Source: Candidatus Electrothrix aarhusensis (GTDB lineage: Bacteria > Desulfobacterota > Desulfobulbia > Desulfobulbales > Desulfobulbaceae). Taken from it: a stretch of DNA of 52,379 nt. The DNA lies in the NCBI GenBank assembly GCA_004028505.1, contig MTKO01000071.1, positions 1 through 52,379 on the forward strand, given 5' to 3'. The number at the start of each line of letters is the position of its first letter. Position 1 is the first letter of the stretch. A model generated the notes under the pieces. The model saw only the letters and a list, made by a program, of their open reading frames with translations, was not told the origin of the DNA and did not search any database. The translations under genes were made by a program, and so were the position numbers. Shown piece by piece: positions 37,051-46,038 of this stretch.

Positions 37051-38123
37051 TCATTGTATCTTCCAGTAAAGCAGAACCTGCTCCTGATTTTCTTTACGCT
37101 GGATAACCCCCTCGCCGGTTCGTTGGAGGCCTTTGTTCGCAGCGATGACAGTTATCTTGAATAAATTACTTGTAGTGGTTATCAGACTTTGGTCAAAAGT
37201 AATGTTTCCTGGAAAACCTGGAACATTTCGATACCAATTGGCGTCGTTAAGCAGTTCTTTATTGCCTTCCTCCTCTCTGAAGGCCACTAGGTCAGCAGCG
37301 AGTTCTTCGGTCATGTCGTCATGGAGGGCTTGCAGCACAGGGAGAGGTGCTGTGTTGATATTGACCATACCCGGTTGCTCTCCATTGGTCAAATAGGCAA
37401 TAAGGTTGGCAGGGTTCTTCTCATTACTTTTGATTTTTTGGTACAGAATTTTGTCCCACCCTTTGACGAGTACCAAGTCTTCTATCAGTGGCATTGGACC
37501 GTTTGTTGGGACATAGGGAGGATTCAGGCTGCTGTAATATTGTTTTTCTGCGCCGTTTTCCTTTTGCTCATCATCCTGGTCCAGCCAATCCACTAAGCTG
37601 TCCAGCATGATTGTGGCTTGGTCTTCATCAAGATCCTCAATCCCTAAGTTTTCAAGGAGTAGGAAGCGTTTCCAAAGGCTTCGCTGGAGCTTTTCCATGT
37701 CTTTTTTTTTGTTGCCCTTTTTTTGTTTTTTTTTCCATTCTTGTTTTTCTTTGTCTGTCCAAACCAAAGCATTGGCCTGTAAACGTCCAGATAGGTCGGT
37801 GACGGTGATCTCCAGCGTACCGGAAAAGAATTGGCTGAGCAAGGAAGAATCAATGGCCCCCCAGCTGTCAAATTGACTATCGAATTGAGAGCCAGAGGTA
37901 TCTTCGGTACCCTTCTGGTCAGCCAGCAGGGCTGCACGGGCAAAATTAAGCCAGATAAAAGCATGGCGTCTAGGCGAACAGCCGTACTTTGATTGGCAGC
38001 TGCCTGCATCTGCTGATTCACTGAAGTGCTGAGTCGCACCGTGATAGCGACAAGAAAGCTGACAGCCAGCAGGGTCAGTATTAAGGCCATGCCAGAACGA
38101 TCACGGAGAAGAGTCGCAGGCAT
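37051..38123 (-). CDS. gspK: Type II secretion minor pseudopilin GspK, frameshifted
   Basis: About 357 residues. ATG 38123 overlaps the gspJ stop (TGATG). The N-terminus RDRSGMALILTLLAVSFLVA is a prepilin-type helix cleaved after Gly. The first frame runs to about 37930 (AMLLSGL); the second frame resumes with NFARAALLAD and carries the GspK body: LDSLVDWLDQDD, LNPPYVPTNGPMPLIEDLVLVKG, VNINTAPLPVLQALHDDM (the helix-hairpin-helix-like region). One lost or gained base separates them. The tip subunit of the pseudopilus; the Lys-rich run (KKKQKKGNKKK) in the middle is unusual. Confidence 0.85.
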
Positions 38124-38821
38124 CAGTTTTCCTCCGGTTTCGTTTGAATCAACCCGGCTGGCAGCAACACACTTGTCTGCAAGGAGAGTGTTTGTTCCTC
38201 TTCTTCGTTTATCCAAAATTCCAGGCGACAGGTCACCGCCGCAGGCAACCGCCGTTTTGCTTTTGCCTCTTCGTCATCCTCTTGGACCGTGGTGTCCCAG
38301 CTAGCCTGTTCTTCACCCAGATAATCAAAAAAGGTAAAGGTGACAGAATGCAGCCGGTCAGCGAGAATAAAGGCCTCAACCTCACTGGCTCCTTTGCCGT
38401 CTTCTGTTGGTCGCTGGAGGACATCGCTACGTAGAAGGAGGAGTTGGCCGTCATGGTCTTGATCCGCTTGCACGGCATAGTTGATTCTGCCCAGACCAGG
38501 CTCGTCATTTTCTGGATCAAGGACTAGATGGCCCATAGAGGAAAAGGAAAGCAGGACAGATTGATCGTTGCTTTCGCTTCCTTTTCCACCAATGAATTCC
38601 ATATCACTTGTGAGCAGGGCCGAGGTCAGATCCTCGCTAATCCTTTCCATTGCCACTTGGGCACGATAGTAGAGCTCCCCCTGTTTCATGGTGCCATCAA
38701 TAGCATTGATGGACCCAGACAGAGAGACCGTAATCATAGACACAACAAGGCCAAGGATCAGTACTGCCATCATGATTTCTAGCAGAGTGAAACCGGACTC
38801 TTTTGGATCAGGAGAGTTCAT
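38123..38821 (-). CDS. gspJ: Type II secretion minor pseudopilin GspJ
   Basis: 232 residues with the prepilin signature KESGFTLLEIMMAVLILGLV (cleavage Gly-Phe, Glu at +5) and the GspJ body (QVAMERISEDLTSALLT, LHSVTFTFFDYLGE). Overlaps both neighbours by a few bases. Part of the pseudopilus tip with GspI, GspK and GspH. Confidence 0.88.
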   Translation of the reverse strand: MNSPDPKESGFTLLEIMMAVLILGLVVSMITVSLSGSINAIDGTMKQGELYYRAQVAMERISEDLTSALLTSDMEFIGGKGSESNDQSVLLSFSSMGHLVLDPENDEPGLGRINYAVQADQDHDGQLLLLRSDVLQRPTEDGKGASEVEAFILADRLHSVTFTFFDYLGEEQASWDTTVQEDDEEAKAKRRLPAAVTCRLEFWINEEEEQTLSLQTSVLLPAGLIQTKPEEN

Positions 38822-39246
38822 TCATCCTCAGCAGGCTCAATATCTGCCATGATGACCGAACGAATCGTGAAAATCTGATTTTCATCTTCAGCACGACTGA
38901 TCTTAAGGGTAACGAGTTTGAGCATGCCGTCCGTGTCTACAATGCCGGTTTCATCCTCGTTTAACTCTTTGACTTCTGCTTGCCAGGAATAATCTGTGAA
39001 TTCATCTTCAAACTGACCTGTGTTGTTACCTGCTTGGTCAAATCCTGTGAGTTGCAGTTCGGTCAGCTTTTCTCGGGCTAGCATAGCAGCGGTTGTTTCA
39101 AAACGAGATATTTCAGCAATGGAAATACTCTGCGACTGGGACCCCAGCAGGGAGACAAAGGACATGGCGATGATTGCAACAGCAACCATGACCTCAAGCA
39201 GGGTGAATCCTGACAGCGATAGTTTTTTTTGAGAAAAAAAGTGCAT
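38818..39246 (-). CDS. gspI: Type II secretion minor pseudopilin GspI
   Basis: About 142 residues from ATG 39246 (two codons after a TTG). Prepilin signature LSGFTLLEVMVAVAIIAMSF with Gly-Phe cleavage; then the short GspI beta domain (AREKLTELQLTGFDQAGNNT, YSWQAEVKELNEDETGI). Stop overlaps the gspJ start by four bases. Confidence 0.88.
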   Translation of the reverse strand: MHFFSQKKLSLSGFTLLEVMVAVAIIAMSFVSLLGSQSQSISIAEISRFETTAAMLAREKLTELQLTGFDQAGNNTGQFEDEFTDYSWQAEVKELNEDETGIVDTDGMLKLVTLKISRAEDENQIFTIRSVIMADIEPAEDE

Positions 39247-39271
39247 TATCAAAGGGGTTACCTGCTTATTG

Positions 39272-39796
39272 TCATCCGATCATCCTCAAGAGAGACATTA
39301 TCTTCCAGAATCCTGCTACCCCGAGAAAGGGTGAAAGGATGACACTCACCTGATCTCCGGTGTCTCCCTTGAAATGAATGATTGCCTTTCTGGTATAGCC
39401 CCTTGTATTGAATATAATCCCTGTATCATCAGTGCGTTCAGGTTCCCCTTCACGTTGAGTCTCTATTTCTGCCAAGGTCACCGAATCATCGAGTTTTGCC
39501 CGCAAATAGGCATTACTGGTCTCTTCTTCAGTCGTTGCTTTGAAATTGCTAGGTACAGCAAGAAAGGCATTTGCTTGAGCATTAAAGCGGAGGGAAAATT
39601 CCGTATTCTTGGCACGGGCCTCCTGACTTGCTTCGGTGACCAAGCCGACAAAGCGCTGGGCTGTCGCTCTGAGTTCATTGGTATAGAGGCTGGACTGTAT
39701 CTTGGGAAGAGCAAAGGAGGCTGTTAGGGAAATCAGCACCATGACAATGGTCAGCTCAATAAGCGTAAAACCTTTTTTATCGGTCCTGATGCGCAT
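39272..39796 (-). CDS. gspH: Type II secretion minor pseudopilin GspH
   Basis: 174 residues from ATG 39796, preceded by AAGGACGG; the longer frame upstream begins at a TTG and overlaps gspG. Prepilin signature KKGFTLIELTIVMVLISLTA, then GspH-type strand pattern (LRATAQRFVGLVTEASQEAR, GIIFNTRGYTRKAIIHF). Sits between gspG and gspI in the standard order. Confidence 0.85.
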   Translation of the reverse strand: MRIRTDKKGFTLIELTIVMVLISLTASFALPKIQSSLYTNELRATAQRFVGLVTEASQEARAKNTEFSLRFNAQANAFLAVPSNFKATTEEETSNAYLRAKLDDSVTLAEIETQREGEPERTDDTGIIFNTRGYTRKAIIHFKGDTGDQVSVILSPFLGVAGFWKIMSLLRMIG

Positions 39797-39867
39797 CCCG
39801 TCCTTTATGGAGAAGAGTGAACTCGTTGATTGCCCAAAAGGTTCCTCATGCTCATTCTTTAGGGGGA

Positions 39868-40338
39868 TTACATTTCCCAATTATTGATATCCGCATCCAT
39901 CTCTTCGCCGCCGGGTTCGTTGTCCGGCCCGTAGGACATGAGATCGAAAGGACCGTGGATACCTGGACTAATGTAGATAAAGTCGTTGTCCCAAGGATCT
40001 TTAGGAACCGAACTCTTGTCCAAGTACCCTCCACTACGCCATTTTTTGGCTAGCTGGCCAGCTGAAGGAGCTTCAACTAAGGCCTGTAATCCTTGATCAG
40101 TGGTCGGGTATTTGCCGTTATCCAGTTTGTACATTTTTAGGGCTTGGCTGAGTGCTCCGATATCGATGCTCGCCTTGGTGCGCCGAGCCTCCTCGGGTCG
40201 GTCCATGATCTTGGGTACGATCATCCCTGCAAGAATACCAAGGATGACGATAACCACCATAAGCTCGATCAGGGTAAAGCCTTTTTCGTTTCGCAGCGTT
40301 AATCTGTTTTCTTCTTGTTTTCTGATCTCTTTCTTCAA
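39868..40338 (-). CDS. gspG: Type II secretion major pseudopilin GspG
   Basis: 156 residues. Prepilin signature EKGFTLIELMVVIVILGILA; the GspG core follows: DIGALSQALKMYKLDNGKYP, TTDQGLQALVEAP, SGGYLDKSSVPKDPWDNDFI and GPFDLMSYGPDNEPGG with the calcium-loop Asp residues. The start is TTG at 40338 with AAAGGTGG six bases ahead; no ATG lies upstream of the signature. The main shaft subunit and the first gene of the operon. Confidence 0.92.
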   Translation of the reverse strand: MKKEIRKQEENRLTLRNEKGFTLIELMVVIVILGILAGMIVPKIMDRPEEARRTKASIDIGALSQALKMYKLDNGKYPTTDQGLQALVEAPSAGQLAKKWRSGGYLDKSSVPKDPWDNDFIYISPGIHGPFDLMSYGPDNEPGGEEMDADINNWEM

Positions 40339-40862
40339 AGTACCACCTTTTTTTCGTTCATCTCGCTGAAATAGAACAGATAATTTTTGTATCGTAAGGA
40401 GAATGTCTCACTGCACAGTAGGAGCTAAGTATTATTCTCCAGAGTTTAAATGTTGAGCAAAAAATATACAGGAAAAAGAAATCGAATGCCATTCAAATAA
40501 TTTTTTTTATGCAGGGGTTGAGCTGGTCTGTAAGTGAATATTTCATTGAGCCTATTTTTTTTAGTAGAGCTTATCAGCTTATCAGCTTGTTAGAGTTTTG
40601 ATTCTTTTTTTAAGGAATCCGCCTGATAGGCGGAAGAGAGACTCAGTTCCCTAAGTCTGCCAATAAGAATGAGAATAAGAAAAGGATAAAGGTAGGGAAG
40701 AAACAGTCTCTGTTGAATACTCTCGGCTGTAAAAGGAAGGCGTATTGTGGGGCTATACAGAGCTATATAGTAAAATAGCGACCTTACACGGTGTGTCTTT
40801 ATTATACAGTGCGAAACAGTCAGCGTAACTATTAACCACTTGTATTTATATAATATATAAAA
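40339..40862. other. Non-coding stretch upstream of gspG
   Basis: No convincing gene on either strand. It should hold the promoter of the secretion operon (minus strand). Visible structure: GGAGAAT (40398) with ATTCTCC (40434), a perfect TCCGCCT/AGGCGGA hairpin (40618-40634) and a triplicated AGCTTATC-like direct repeat (40567-40590). None matches a family I know. Confidence 0.5.
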
Positions 40863-40891
40863 TTGACACTGACTACGATATGCTCTTAAAT
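40863..40891 (+). promoter_or_regulatory. Sigma70-like promoter before a long hairpin
   Basis: TTGACA (40863-40868), 17-base spacer, TTAAAT (40886-40891). The consensus -35 and optimal spacing place a start near 40898, the first bases of the hairpin described next. No open reading frame follows on the plus strand, so the product would be an RNA. Confidence 0.5.
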
Positions 40892-40895
40892 AAAA

Positions 40896-40984
40896 GTGAA
40901 GGCGGCTAAAAAAATTGTCAGGCTAACAACTACAGGGTCTGATAGCCGCGACGTGTTCTCCATTTTTTTAGTCGCCTTCATTTC
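40896..40984 (+). ncRNA. Candidate structured small RNA
   Basis: GTGAAGGCGGCTAAAAAAAT at about 40896-40915 pairs over about 20 positions with the sequence to 40984 (ATTTTTTTAGTCGCCTTCAT), leaving a 45-base apical region that contains a second stem GGCTA (40921-40925)/TAGCC (40943-40947). The promoter at 40863 would start transcription right at its 5' foot. Alternatively the same dyad ends the minus-strand PilZ-like gene, whose stop is at 41016, because both arms carry T/A runs. I cannot name a family. Confidence 0.4.
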
Positions 40985-41015
40985 ATTCCGCAGAGACAGT
41001 AATAATCTCTCCTGA

Positions 41016-41390
41016 TTATAAGCTCCAAAATGTACCTCTCATTTTTTTCACCTGCATTTTTTTGATTCTGACAAATCTCTTCCAGGAAACAGGTACTCTG
41101 TGGATATAAAACCCGACATCCCAAAAAAAATCGTTTTTTTTCCTCCAGCACGGCATGATTGTTAATTTGTAGCATTCCGAAGGGCGATTTCCCAAGAGTG
41201 TAATTGCTGTAGGAGTCTCTTTGCACGCAATTTTACTCGGAACTCTTGTTAAGCGCAGTCCTTCTAGGGAGATATCTCCAACAGACAAAGGGAGGTTAAG
41301 GGGATTGTCAATAATTTTTACAGTATAGCCGGTTAATTCTATTCTTTCATCAGTACGTTTTTCCGCCATTCTTTTATTAAGATATGTCAT
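41016..41390 (-). CDS. PilZ-like domain protein
   Basis: 124 residues. The order RTDERIELTGYTV ... VGDISLEGLRLTRV fits the PilZ pattern RxxxR followed by D/N-x-S-x-x-G, the c-di-GMP-binding motifs, but the first is RTDER, one residue short of ideal spacing evidence, so binding is uncertain. The rest is beta-rich (YKLTIMPCWRKKNDFFWDVGFYI). It is single and separated from both neighbours. The start could instead be the Met at 41369. A stretch of about 300 bases beyond it (41391-41692) has no gene and is AT-rich. Confidence 0.55.
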   Translation of the reverse strand: MTYLNKRMAEKRTDERIELTGYTVKIIDNPLNLPLSVGDISLEGLRLTRVPSKIACKETPTAITLLGNRPSECYKLTIMPCWRKKNDFFWDVGFYIHRVPVSWKRFVRIKKMQVKKMRGTFWSL

Positions 41391-41692
41391 TCCAACCGGT
41401 ATGCTGAAAGTTTATAAGAAGAGTACGTTACAATTTAGATTCATTAAGATTAAATTTTAAATAATCTAACAAGTCAAGTGAAAATAGCAATATGAGAGTG
41501 ATTATTGAGAATAGGGAAATATGTGAAAGGCAGCAATCTGCTGACCTCTTTCCTTGAATTTTTTTCACTGCGCTGTTAAACTCCATCCATAATAAAATCA
41601 ACGATTCCTGTCCTTTTGCGAGGATAAGAGAAGCACCTTCACGTTAGCCCCGTACACAGACCGGGAACTATACCTTTAAGGAGACTGCACCT

Positions 41693-43425
41693 ATGTCGGA
41701 AAATTCCGCAATGTTCAAGTACGACGAATACGGCAACACCCGTGAGACATATGTCTATTCCAGCGGGCTCAGCTGCATGCTGACCCTTTTGTCAATCGGG
41801 GAACCGCCTTTACCAAGGATGAACGGCAGCGCCTCGGACTGATTGCCATGCTGCCCCCTGCGGTGCGCAGCTTGGAAGAGCAGGTAGAAAACAGCCGGGT
41901 CAAGGTAGAGGCCAAGGAATCGGATATCGAACGTTTTGTCTATATCCGTTCCCTGTTTGATCGCAATGTGACTTTGGCCCATGCCTGATCAAGAGCGATA
42001 TCAGTCGTTATATGTCTATCATCTATACACCCACTGTGGGGTATGCCTGCCAGCAATACTCTTCCATGTTTCGCTCAGCCAACGGGCTCCATTTTCATCC
42101 CGGCAATATTGATCAGGCGGAAAATGTCCTCCGTCGTTTTCAGCAGCGGGATATTCGGGTCGCCGTGGTGACAGACAATCATGGTATTCTCGGGCTTGGT
42201 GATCAGGCGCAGGCGGAATCGCCATTTGCCTAGGCAAGCTGATGCTCTATACCCAAGGGGCCGGGATCGCACCTTGCACTGCCTGCCCATCTCTTTGGAT
42301 GTGGGTACTAATAATGAAACACTGCTGAATGATCATGAGTATCTGGGCTGGCGTCATAGGCGGATCACCGGAGATCAGTACATTGATTTTATCCAGCGTT
42401 TTGCTCGGGCCTTCCGTAATGTTTTTCCCAGTGCCCTTTGTCAGTGGGAAGATTTTTCCAAACAGAATGCCTTTGCCATTCGTGATACCTTTTTGCATGA
42501 CCTGATTTCCTTTAATGATGATATCCAAGGAACCGGTGCAGTTGCCTTGGCTGCGATCTACACGGCCATGCGGATTAAACAGGAACCCTTGGCAAAACAA
42601 AAATTCTTGATTCACGGAGCCGGGGCAGGGGGCATCGGTATTGCTGAGCAAATTTTGATAGCCCTCTGTGCCGAGGGTGTGCCGGAAGAAGAGGCCCGTC
42701 AGCAGATTTTTACTCTGGATTCGCGAGGGATTATTACAACGGATCGTGAACTCCTTCCCTATAAGCAGAAATTTGCTCAGGATCCGACAAGCCTTGATTG
42801 GCTGAGGGAAGAACAAGACGGTCAGCTCGAAAATGTAGTAAAAAAGGCCGGGATTACGGTGCTGATAGGCACCTCGGGACAGCCCGGCTGCTTTAGTAAA
42901 GAGGTCGTGCTGTCAGTACTGGAGCATACTGACCGTCCGGTGATCATGCCGCTATCCAATCCTACAGACCATGCCGAGGCTGTGCCAGCGGATCTCTACA
43001 GTTGGACAAGCGGGCGTGCCCTGGTCGGAACAGGTTCTCCTTTCCCTGATGTCATGTTTGAGGGAAGGGCCTTTTCCGTGGCACAGGCCAATAATGTCTT
43101 TGTCTTTCCTGGTGTCGGGCTCGGTACCTTGGTTTCTGGGTCCCGTGCTGTGTTGCCGGAATTTTTTACTGCTGCTGCCGAGGCAGTCTCCTCCTGCGTG
43201 AGCCCTGTAGCTATGAAGGACGGGGCCTTGTTACCTCCGGTGACAGATCTTGCTGAAGTCAGTCTCAAGGTTGCTCAAGCTGTTGGGGAGGCGGCAATTG
43301 CAGCGGGAGTGAGTCGGCCCTGCGCTTTTTCGAGTTTTCAGCATCATAATGATCCGATTCGCTTGCAGCGCTTGATTCGGCATTTTCGCTGGCAGCCCAA
43401 CTATTTGCCCTTAGTTGCTATGTGA
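41693..43425 (+). CDS. NAD-type malic enzyme, several frameshifts
   Basis: Oxidatively decarboxylates malate to pyruvate. ATG 41693 follows AAGGAGACTG. Reading across frames gives a full-length protein of about 577 codons: HADPFVNRGTAFTKDERQRL, SIIYTPTVGYACQQYSS, VVTDNHGILGLGDQ with the continuation GAGGIAICLGKLMLYTQGAG, then FNDDIQGTGAVALAAIYTAM (metal and malate site), IHGAGAGGIGIAEQIL (nucleotide-binding motif) and PVIMPLSNPTDHAE. Shifts occur near 41770, 41985, 42215 and 42283; everything after 42290 is one clean frame. The clustering of four shifts in 600 bases is remarkable for a metabolic gene and points to poor sequence quality locally or true inactivation. Confidence 0.85.
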
Positions 43426-43513
43426 GTTGGCAGGACGCTGCAAGGGCGGTCTTTATGATCGCCCGATCATATCTGATTGATCATCTAATTATAAACAACA
43501 AGGAGAATAGATC

Positions 43514-43909
43514 ATGGTGCAACAGGATACACATAGTGTGACAATAGGGTACATCCTCTGGATTTTCGGTTTCATGGGGATGCATCGATTTTATTACGGC
43601 AAGCCGATCTCCGGCACTGTGTATTTTTTCACGCTGGGTCTGCTCGGCATAGGCTGGATCGTTGATCTGTTTCTGATTCCGGGTATGGATCGCGAGGCTG
43701 ACCTGCGCTTTACTCCGGGGCCCAATAATTATAATATTGCTTGGATTCTGTTGGTTTTCCTTGGTGCCCTTGGGGTTCACCGGATGTATATGGGCAAATG
43801 GCTGACCGGTATCCTTTACCTCTTCACTGTCGGGGTGTTTGGCTTAGGTATCCTTTATGATCTTTGGACCCTGAACGATCAATTGACGGAGGTCAATACC
43901 GGCGCATAA
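43514..43909 (+). CDS. Membrane protein with two TM2 domains
   Basis: 131 residues, preceded by AAGGAGAATAGATC. Two copies of the TM2 pattern: GYILWIFGFMGMHRFYYGKP...GIGWIVDLFLIPGM and AWILLVFLGALGVHRMYMGK...GLGILYDLWTLND, each two helices with a G-x-H-R-F/M-Y-x-G turn. TM2 proteins are small and of unknown function. Short gaps to its neighbours but no clear operon partner. Confidence 0.8.
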   Translation: MVQQDTHSVTIGYILWIFGFMGMHRFYYGKPISGTVYFFTLGLLGIGWIVDLFLIPGMDREADLRFTPGPNNYNIAWILLVFLGALGVHRMYMGKWLTGILYLFTVGVFGLGILYDLWTLNDQLTEVNTGA

Positions 43910-43950
43910 CGAAAAAACGTCGAGAAATTGTACCCGTTATTTCGAGTGCC

Positions 43951-44011
43951 GTAGGGGTGAACCTATGTGTTCGCCTTTTTATGCCGGGCAGACACACAGG
44001 TCTGCCCCTAC
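43951..44011. repeat. Compact REP-like composite element
   Basis: 61 bases from GTAGGGG to CCCCTAC with two internal hairpin halves (GTGAACctatgtGTTCGC-like, and GGGCAGAC...GTCTGCCC). Same type as 51483-51543 and, expanded, 3817-4005. It follows the TM2 gene. The rest of the gap 43910-44361 contains the structured leader listed next. Confidence 0.65.
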
Positions 44012-44164
44012 GTTTTCATGTTGCATTCCTCTTGCAATTCCTGTTGCAATCACACCTGATCTATGGCACTCTTGCTGCAACTTTTACCTCTTACTTGACC
44101 TCTTACCATCTTCGAACACCGTATGATGATTATTTCTCCATATCTCTGAGACCGTGCAAACGGT

Positions 44165-44292
44165 ACCCTGCCCAGGTTGGGCAGGCAGGACATATCAGCG
44201 GTTTTTTCTCCTTTCTGATTTCTCTCGAACATCCTTTTTTGTTTTTCTGAAAATCAGACGAGTAGAAAACCGTCTGATCTCTGTGTTTTTTT
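44165..44292 (+). promoter_or_regulatory. Candidate structured RNA leader, copy A
   Basis: Stem P1 CCTGCCC (44167-44173)/GGGCAGG (44179-44185) with a 5-base loop, the block TCAGCGG (44195-44201), then CTCCTTTCTGATTT (44208-44221), then stem P4 ATCAGACG (44253-44260)/CGTCTGAT (44271-44278) followed by seven T at 44286-44292. The segment CTGATTT is fully complementary to AAATCAG at the foot of P4, so P4 can be disrupted by an alternative pairing. A related element lies at 46918. It sits 70 bases before the HesB-like gene. Confidence 0.45.
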
Positions 44293-44361
44293 AAGAATAA
44301 AGGGGGGGGCATCCCTCATTTTTTCAGGTCAACAGATCTGTCAATTTATCAGGAGATTATC

Positions 44362-44718
44362 ATGCTAGAAGTAACTGAAACAGCACTCACAAACATTAAA
44401 AAATACCTGAGTGAGAACAATATTGAGTCCGCAGTCCGCATCACTATGATATCAGGAGGCTGCTCAGGAAACAGTCTTGGGCTGGCCCTTGATGAGGCCA
44501 AGGAGAATGACCTGACCTCTGAGCAGGACGGGGTGAACTTCCTTGTAGAAAAGGGCCTTGCCGAGACCTGCGGCACTATTACCGTAGATTTCACAGAGTC
44601 TTCCGGCGACGGTTGCGGTTGTTCCGGTGGCGGATTCAGCATCAAGAGTGAAAATTCTCTGGCAGGTGATGATCAAGGTGGCTGCGGTTGCTCCTGTACC
44701 TCAGGTTCCTGCGGTTGA
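44362..44718 (+). CDS. HesB/IscA-like iron-sulfur protein with Cys-rich tail
   Basis: 118 residues, ATG 44362 behind CAGGAGATT. The A-type carrier pattern is present: MLEVTETALTNIKKYL, the first Cys in SGGCSGNSLGL, and the later ETCGTI. The C-terminus is extended and Cys/Gly-rich (GDGCGCSGGG, GGCGCSCTSGSCG), unusual for IscA. The gene is 19 bases ahead of the double-cubane reductase gene and likely supplies or holds clusters for it. Some relatives are selenoproteins, but the stop TGA here follows the expected end. Confidence 0.75.
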   Translation: MLEVTETALTNIKKYLSENNIESAVRITMISGGCSGNSLGLALDEAKENDLTSEQDGVNFLVEKGLAETCGTITVDFTESSGDGCGCSGGGFSIKSENSLAGDDQGGCGCSCTSGSCG

Positions 44719-44737
44719 TTTTGCAACGGAGAAAATA

Positions 44738-46027
44738 ATGAGCACTTTTGAAGTGAAAGCCTATCCGGAACTGTGGCGGTCCTTGGATATGGATGTGGAA
44801 CGCTTTGACAAAGCCCGCCAGATGCTGGGCGATGCCTATACGCAATCCTTTCTCAGCCAGCAGAATCGACCGGACGGCATGGTCTATTTTGACGATATGA
44901 TTGCCGAGCTGCACGGCGGTCGGATCAAAGAGCTGATGGCGGCCAAAGCAGAAGGACATCCGGTGGTCGGTACCTTTTGTGTGTACATCCCGGAGGAACT
45001 CGTTCTTGCCGCAGGCGGCATCTGTATCGGGCTTTGCGGCGGTTCGCAGGGATCGATACCGGATGCGGAAAAGACCCTGCCGCGCAATATCTGCCCAATG
45101 GTCAAGTCGGCCTACGGCTTCAAGGCCGGGCGGATTTGCTCGTATTTCCAGGTTGCAGATTTTCTTTACGGCGAGACCACCTGTGATGCCAAGAAAAAGA
45201 CCTGGGAATTGCTTGATCGCCTGATTCCCACACATGTTATGGAGATTCCCCAATGCAAGAATCCCCAAAGTATTGCCCTGTGGCAGGAAGAGGTCAAGGC
45301 CTTTAAGGTCAAGATGGAAGAAACCACGGGCAAGGAAATCACTGAGGCGGATTTGGCTGCGGCCATTAAAGTGATGAATGATAAGCGGCGGGCCTTGCAG
45401 CGCTTGAACAACCTGCGCCACCATAATCCTGCCCCGATTTCCGGCAAGGACGGCCTGCTCATCGAGCAAATTGCCTTTTATGATGATCCGGTTCGGTTTA
45501 CAGAAAAGCTGCACGCCCTCTGCGATGAGCTGGATCAACGCGTTGAGAATCAGGTGAGCGTACAGGCCCAGAACAGCGCACGGGTTATGATTGCCGGTTC
45601 GCCTATGGCCTTGCCCAATTGGAAGGTCCATAATCTGGTGGAAGGGGCAGGGGCGGTGATCGTCAACGAGGAGTCCTGCGTCGGTACTCGTTATTTCAAG
45701 GATCTTATTGATGAGTCCGTCACGGGTATGGATAATATGCTGGCTGCGCTGACAGATCGTTATAAAGAGATTGATTGTTCCTGCTTCACTCCGAATAATG
45801 AGCGCATTGATCAGGTGGTCAAAGAGTTCCGTGATTCCGGTGCCCATGGTATCATTAACTATTCTCTCCAGTTCTGCCATACCTATAATATCGAGGAGGT
45901 ACGTATCCGCGAGGCCTGCGAGCAGGAGGGGATTCCTTACTTGTCGCTGGAATCTGATTATTCCCAAGAAGATGTGGGCCAGATGCAGACCCGAATAGAG
46001 GCATTTCTGGAACAGCTGACCGACTGA
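44738..46027 (+). CDS. Double-cubane-cluster reductase (HgdB/BcrC family)
   Basis: 429 residues from ATG 44738 behind CGGAGA; a longer in-frame start at 44627 would overlap the upstream gene. The protein belongs to the 2-hydroxyacyl-CoA dehydratase/benzoyl-CoA reductase family. Cys-bearing motifs: AAGGICIGLCGGSQ, PRNICPMVKSAYG, GETTCDAKKKTWE, NEESCVGTRYFKD and CSCFTPNNER. The ETTCDxKKK form is typical of the stand-alone double-cubane-cluster protein, which reduces small molecules at very negative potential when driven by its ATPase, rather than of the two-subunit dehydratases. The activator gene follows 11 bases later. Natural substrate unknown. Confidence 0.85.
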   Translation: MSTFEVKAYPELWRSLDMDVERFDKARQMLGDAYTQSFLSQQNRPDGMVYFDDMIAELHGGRIKELMAAKAEGHPVVGTFCVYIPEELVLAAGGICIGLCGGSQGSIPDAEKTLPRNICPMVKSAYGFKAGRICSYFQVADFLYGETTCDAKKKTWELLDRLIPTHVMEIPQCKNPQSIALWQEEVKAFKVKMEETTGKEITEADLAAAIKVMNDKRRALQRLNNLRHHNPAPISGKDGLLIEQIAFYDDPVRFTEKLHALCDELDQRVENQVSVQAQNSARVMIAGSPMALPNWKVHNLVEGAGAVIVNEESCVGTRYFKDLIDESVTGMDNMLAALTDRYKEIDCSCFTPNNERIDQVVKEFRDSGAHGIINYSLQFCHTYNIEEVRIREACEQEGIPYLSLESDYSQEDVGQMQTRIEAFLEQLTD

Positions 46028-46038
46028 GAGGAAGAACT

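Noticed and set aside
43444-43468. GGGCG/CGCCC hairpin after the malic enzyme gene as terminator
   Set aside because: Stem is short with mismatches and no T run follows; support too weak.
44696-44740. In-frame TGA at the end of the HesB-like gene as a possible selenocysteine codon
   Set aside because: The sequence after TGA does not continue family homology, a new ribosome site and ATG follow within 20 bases, and no SECIS-like hairpin was evident directly downstream.
44642-45967. Minus-strand open frame of 441 codons
   Set aside because: Opposite to the double-cubane reductase gene, which has strong motifs and a ribosome site; the antisense frame has no recognisable sequence.
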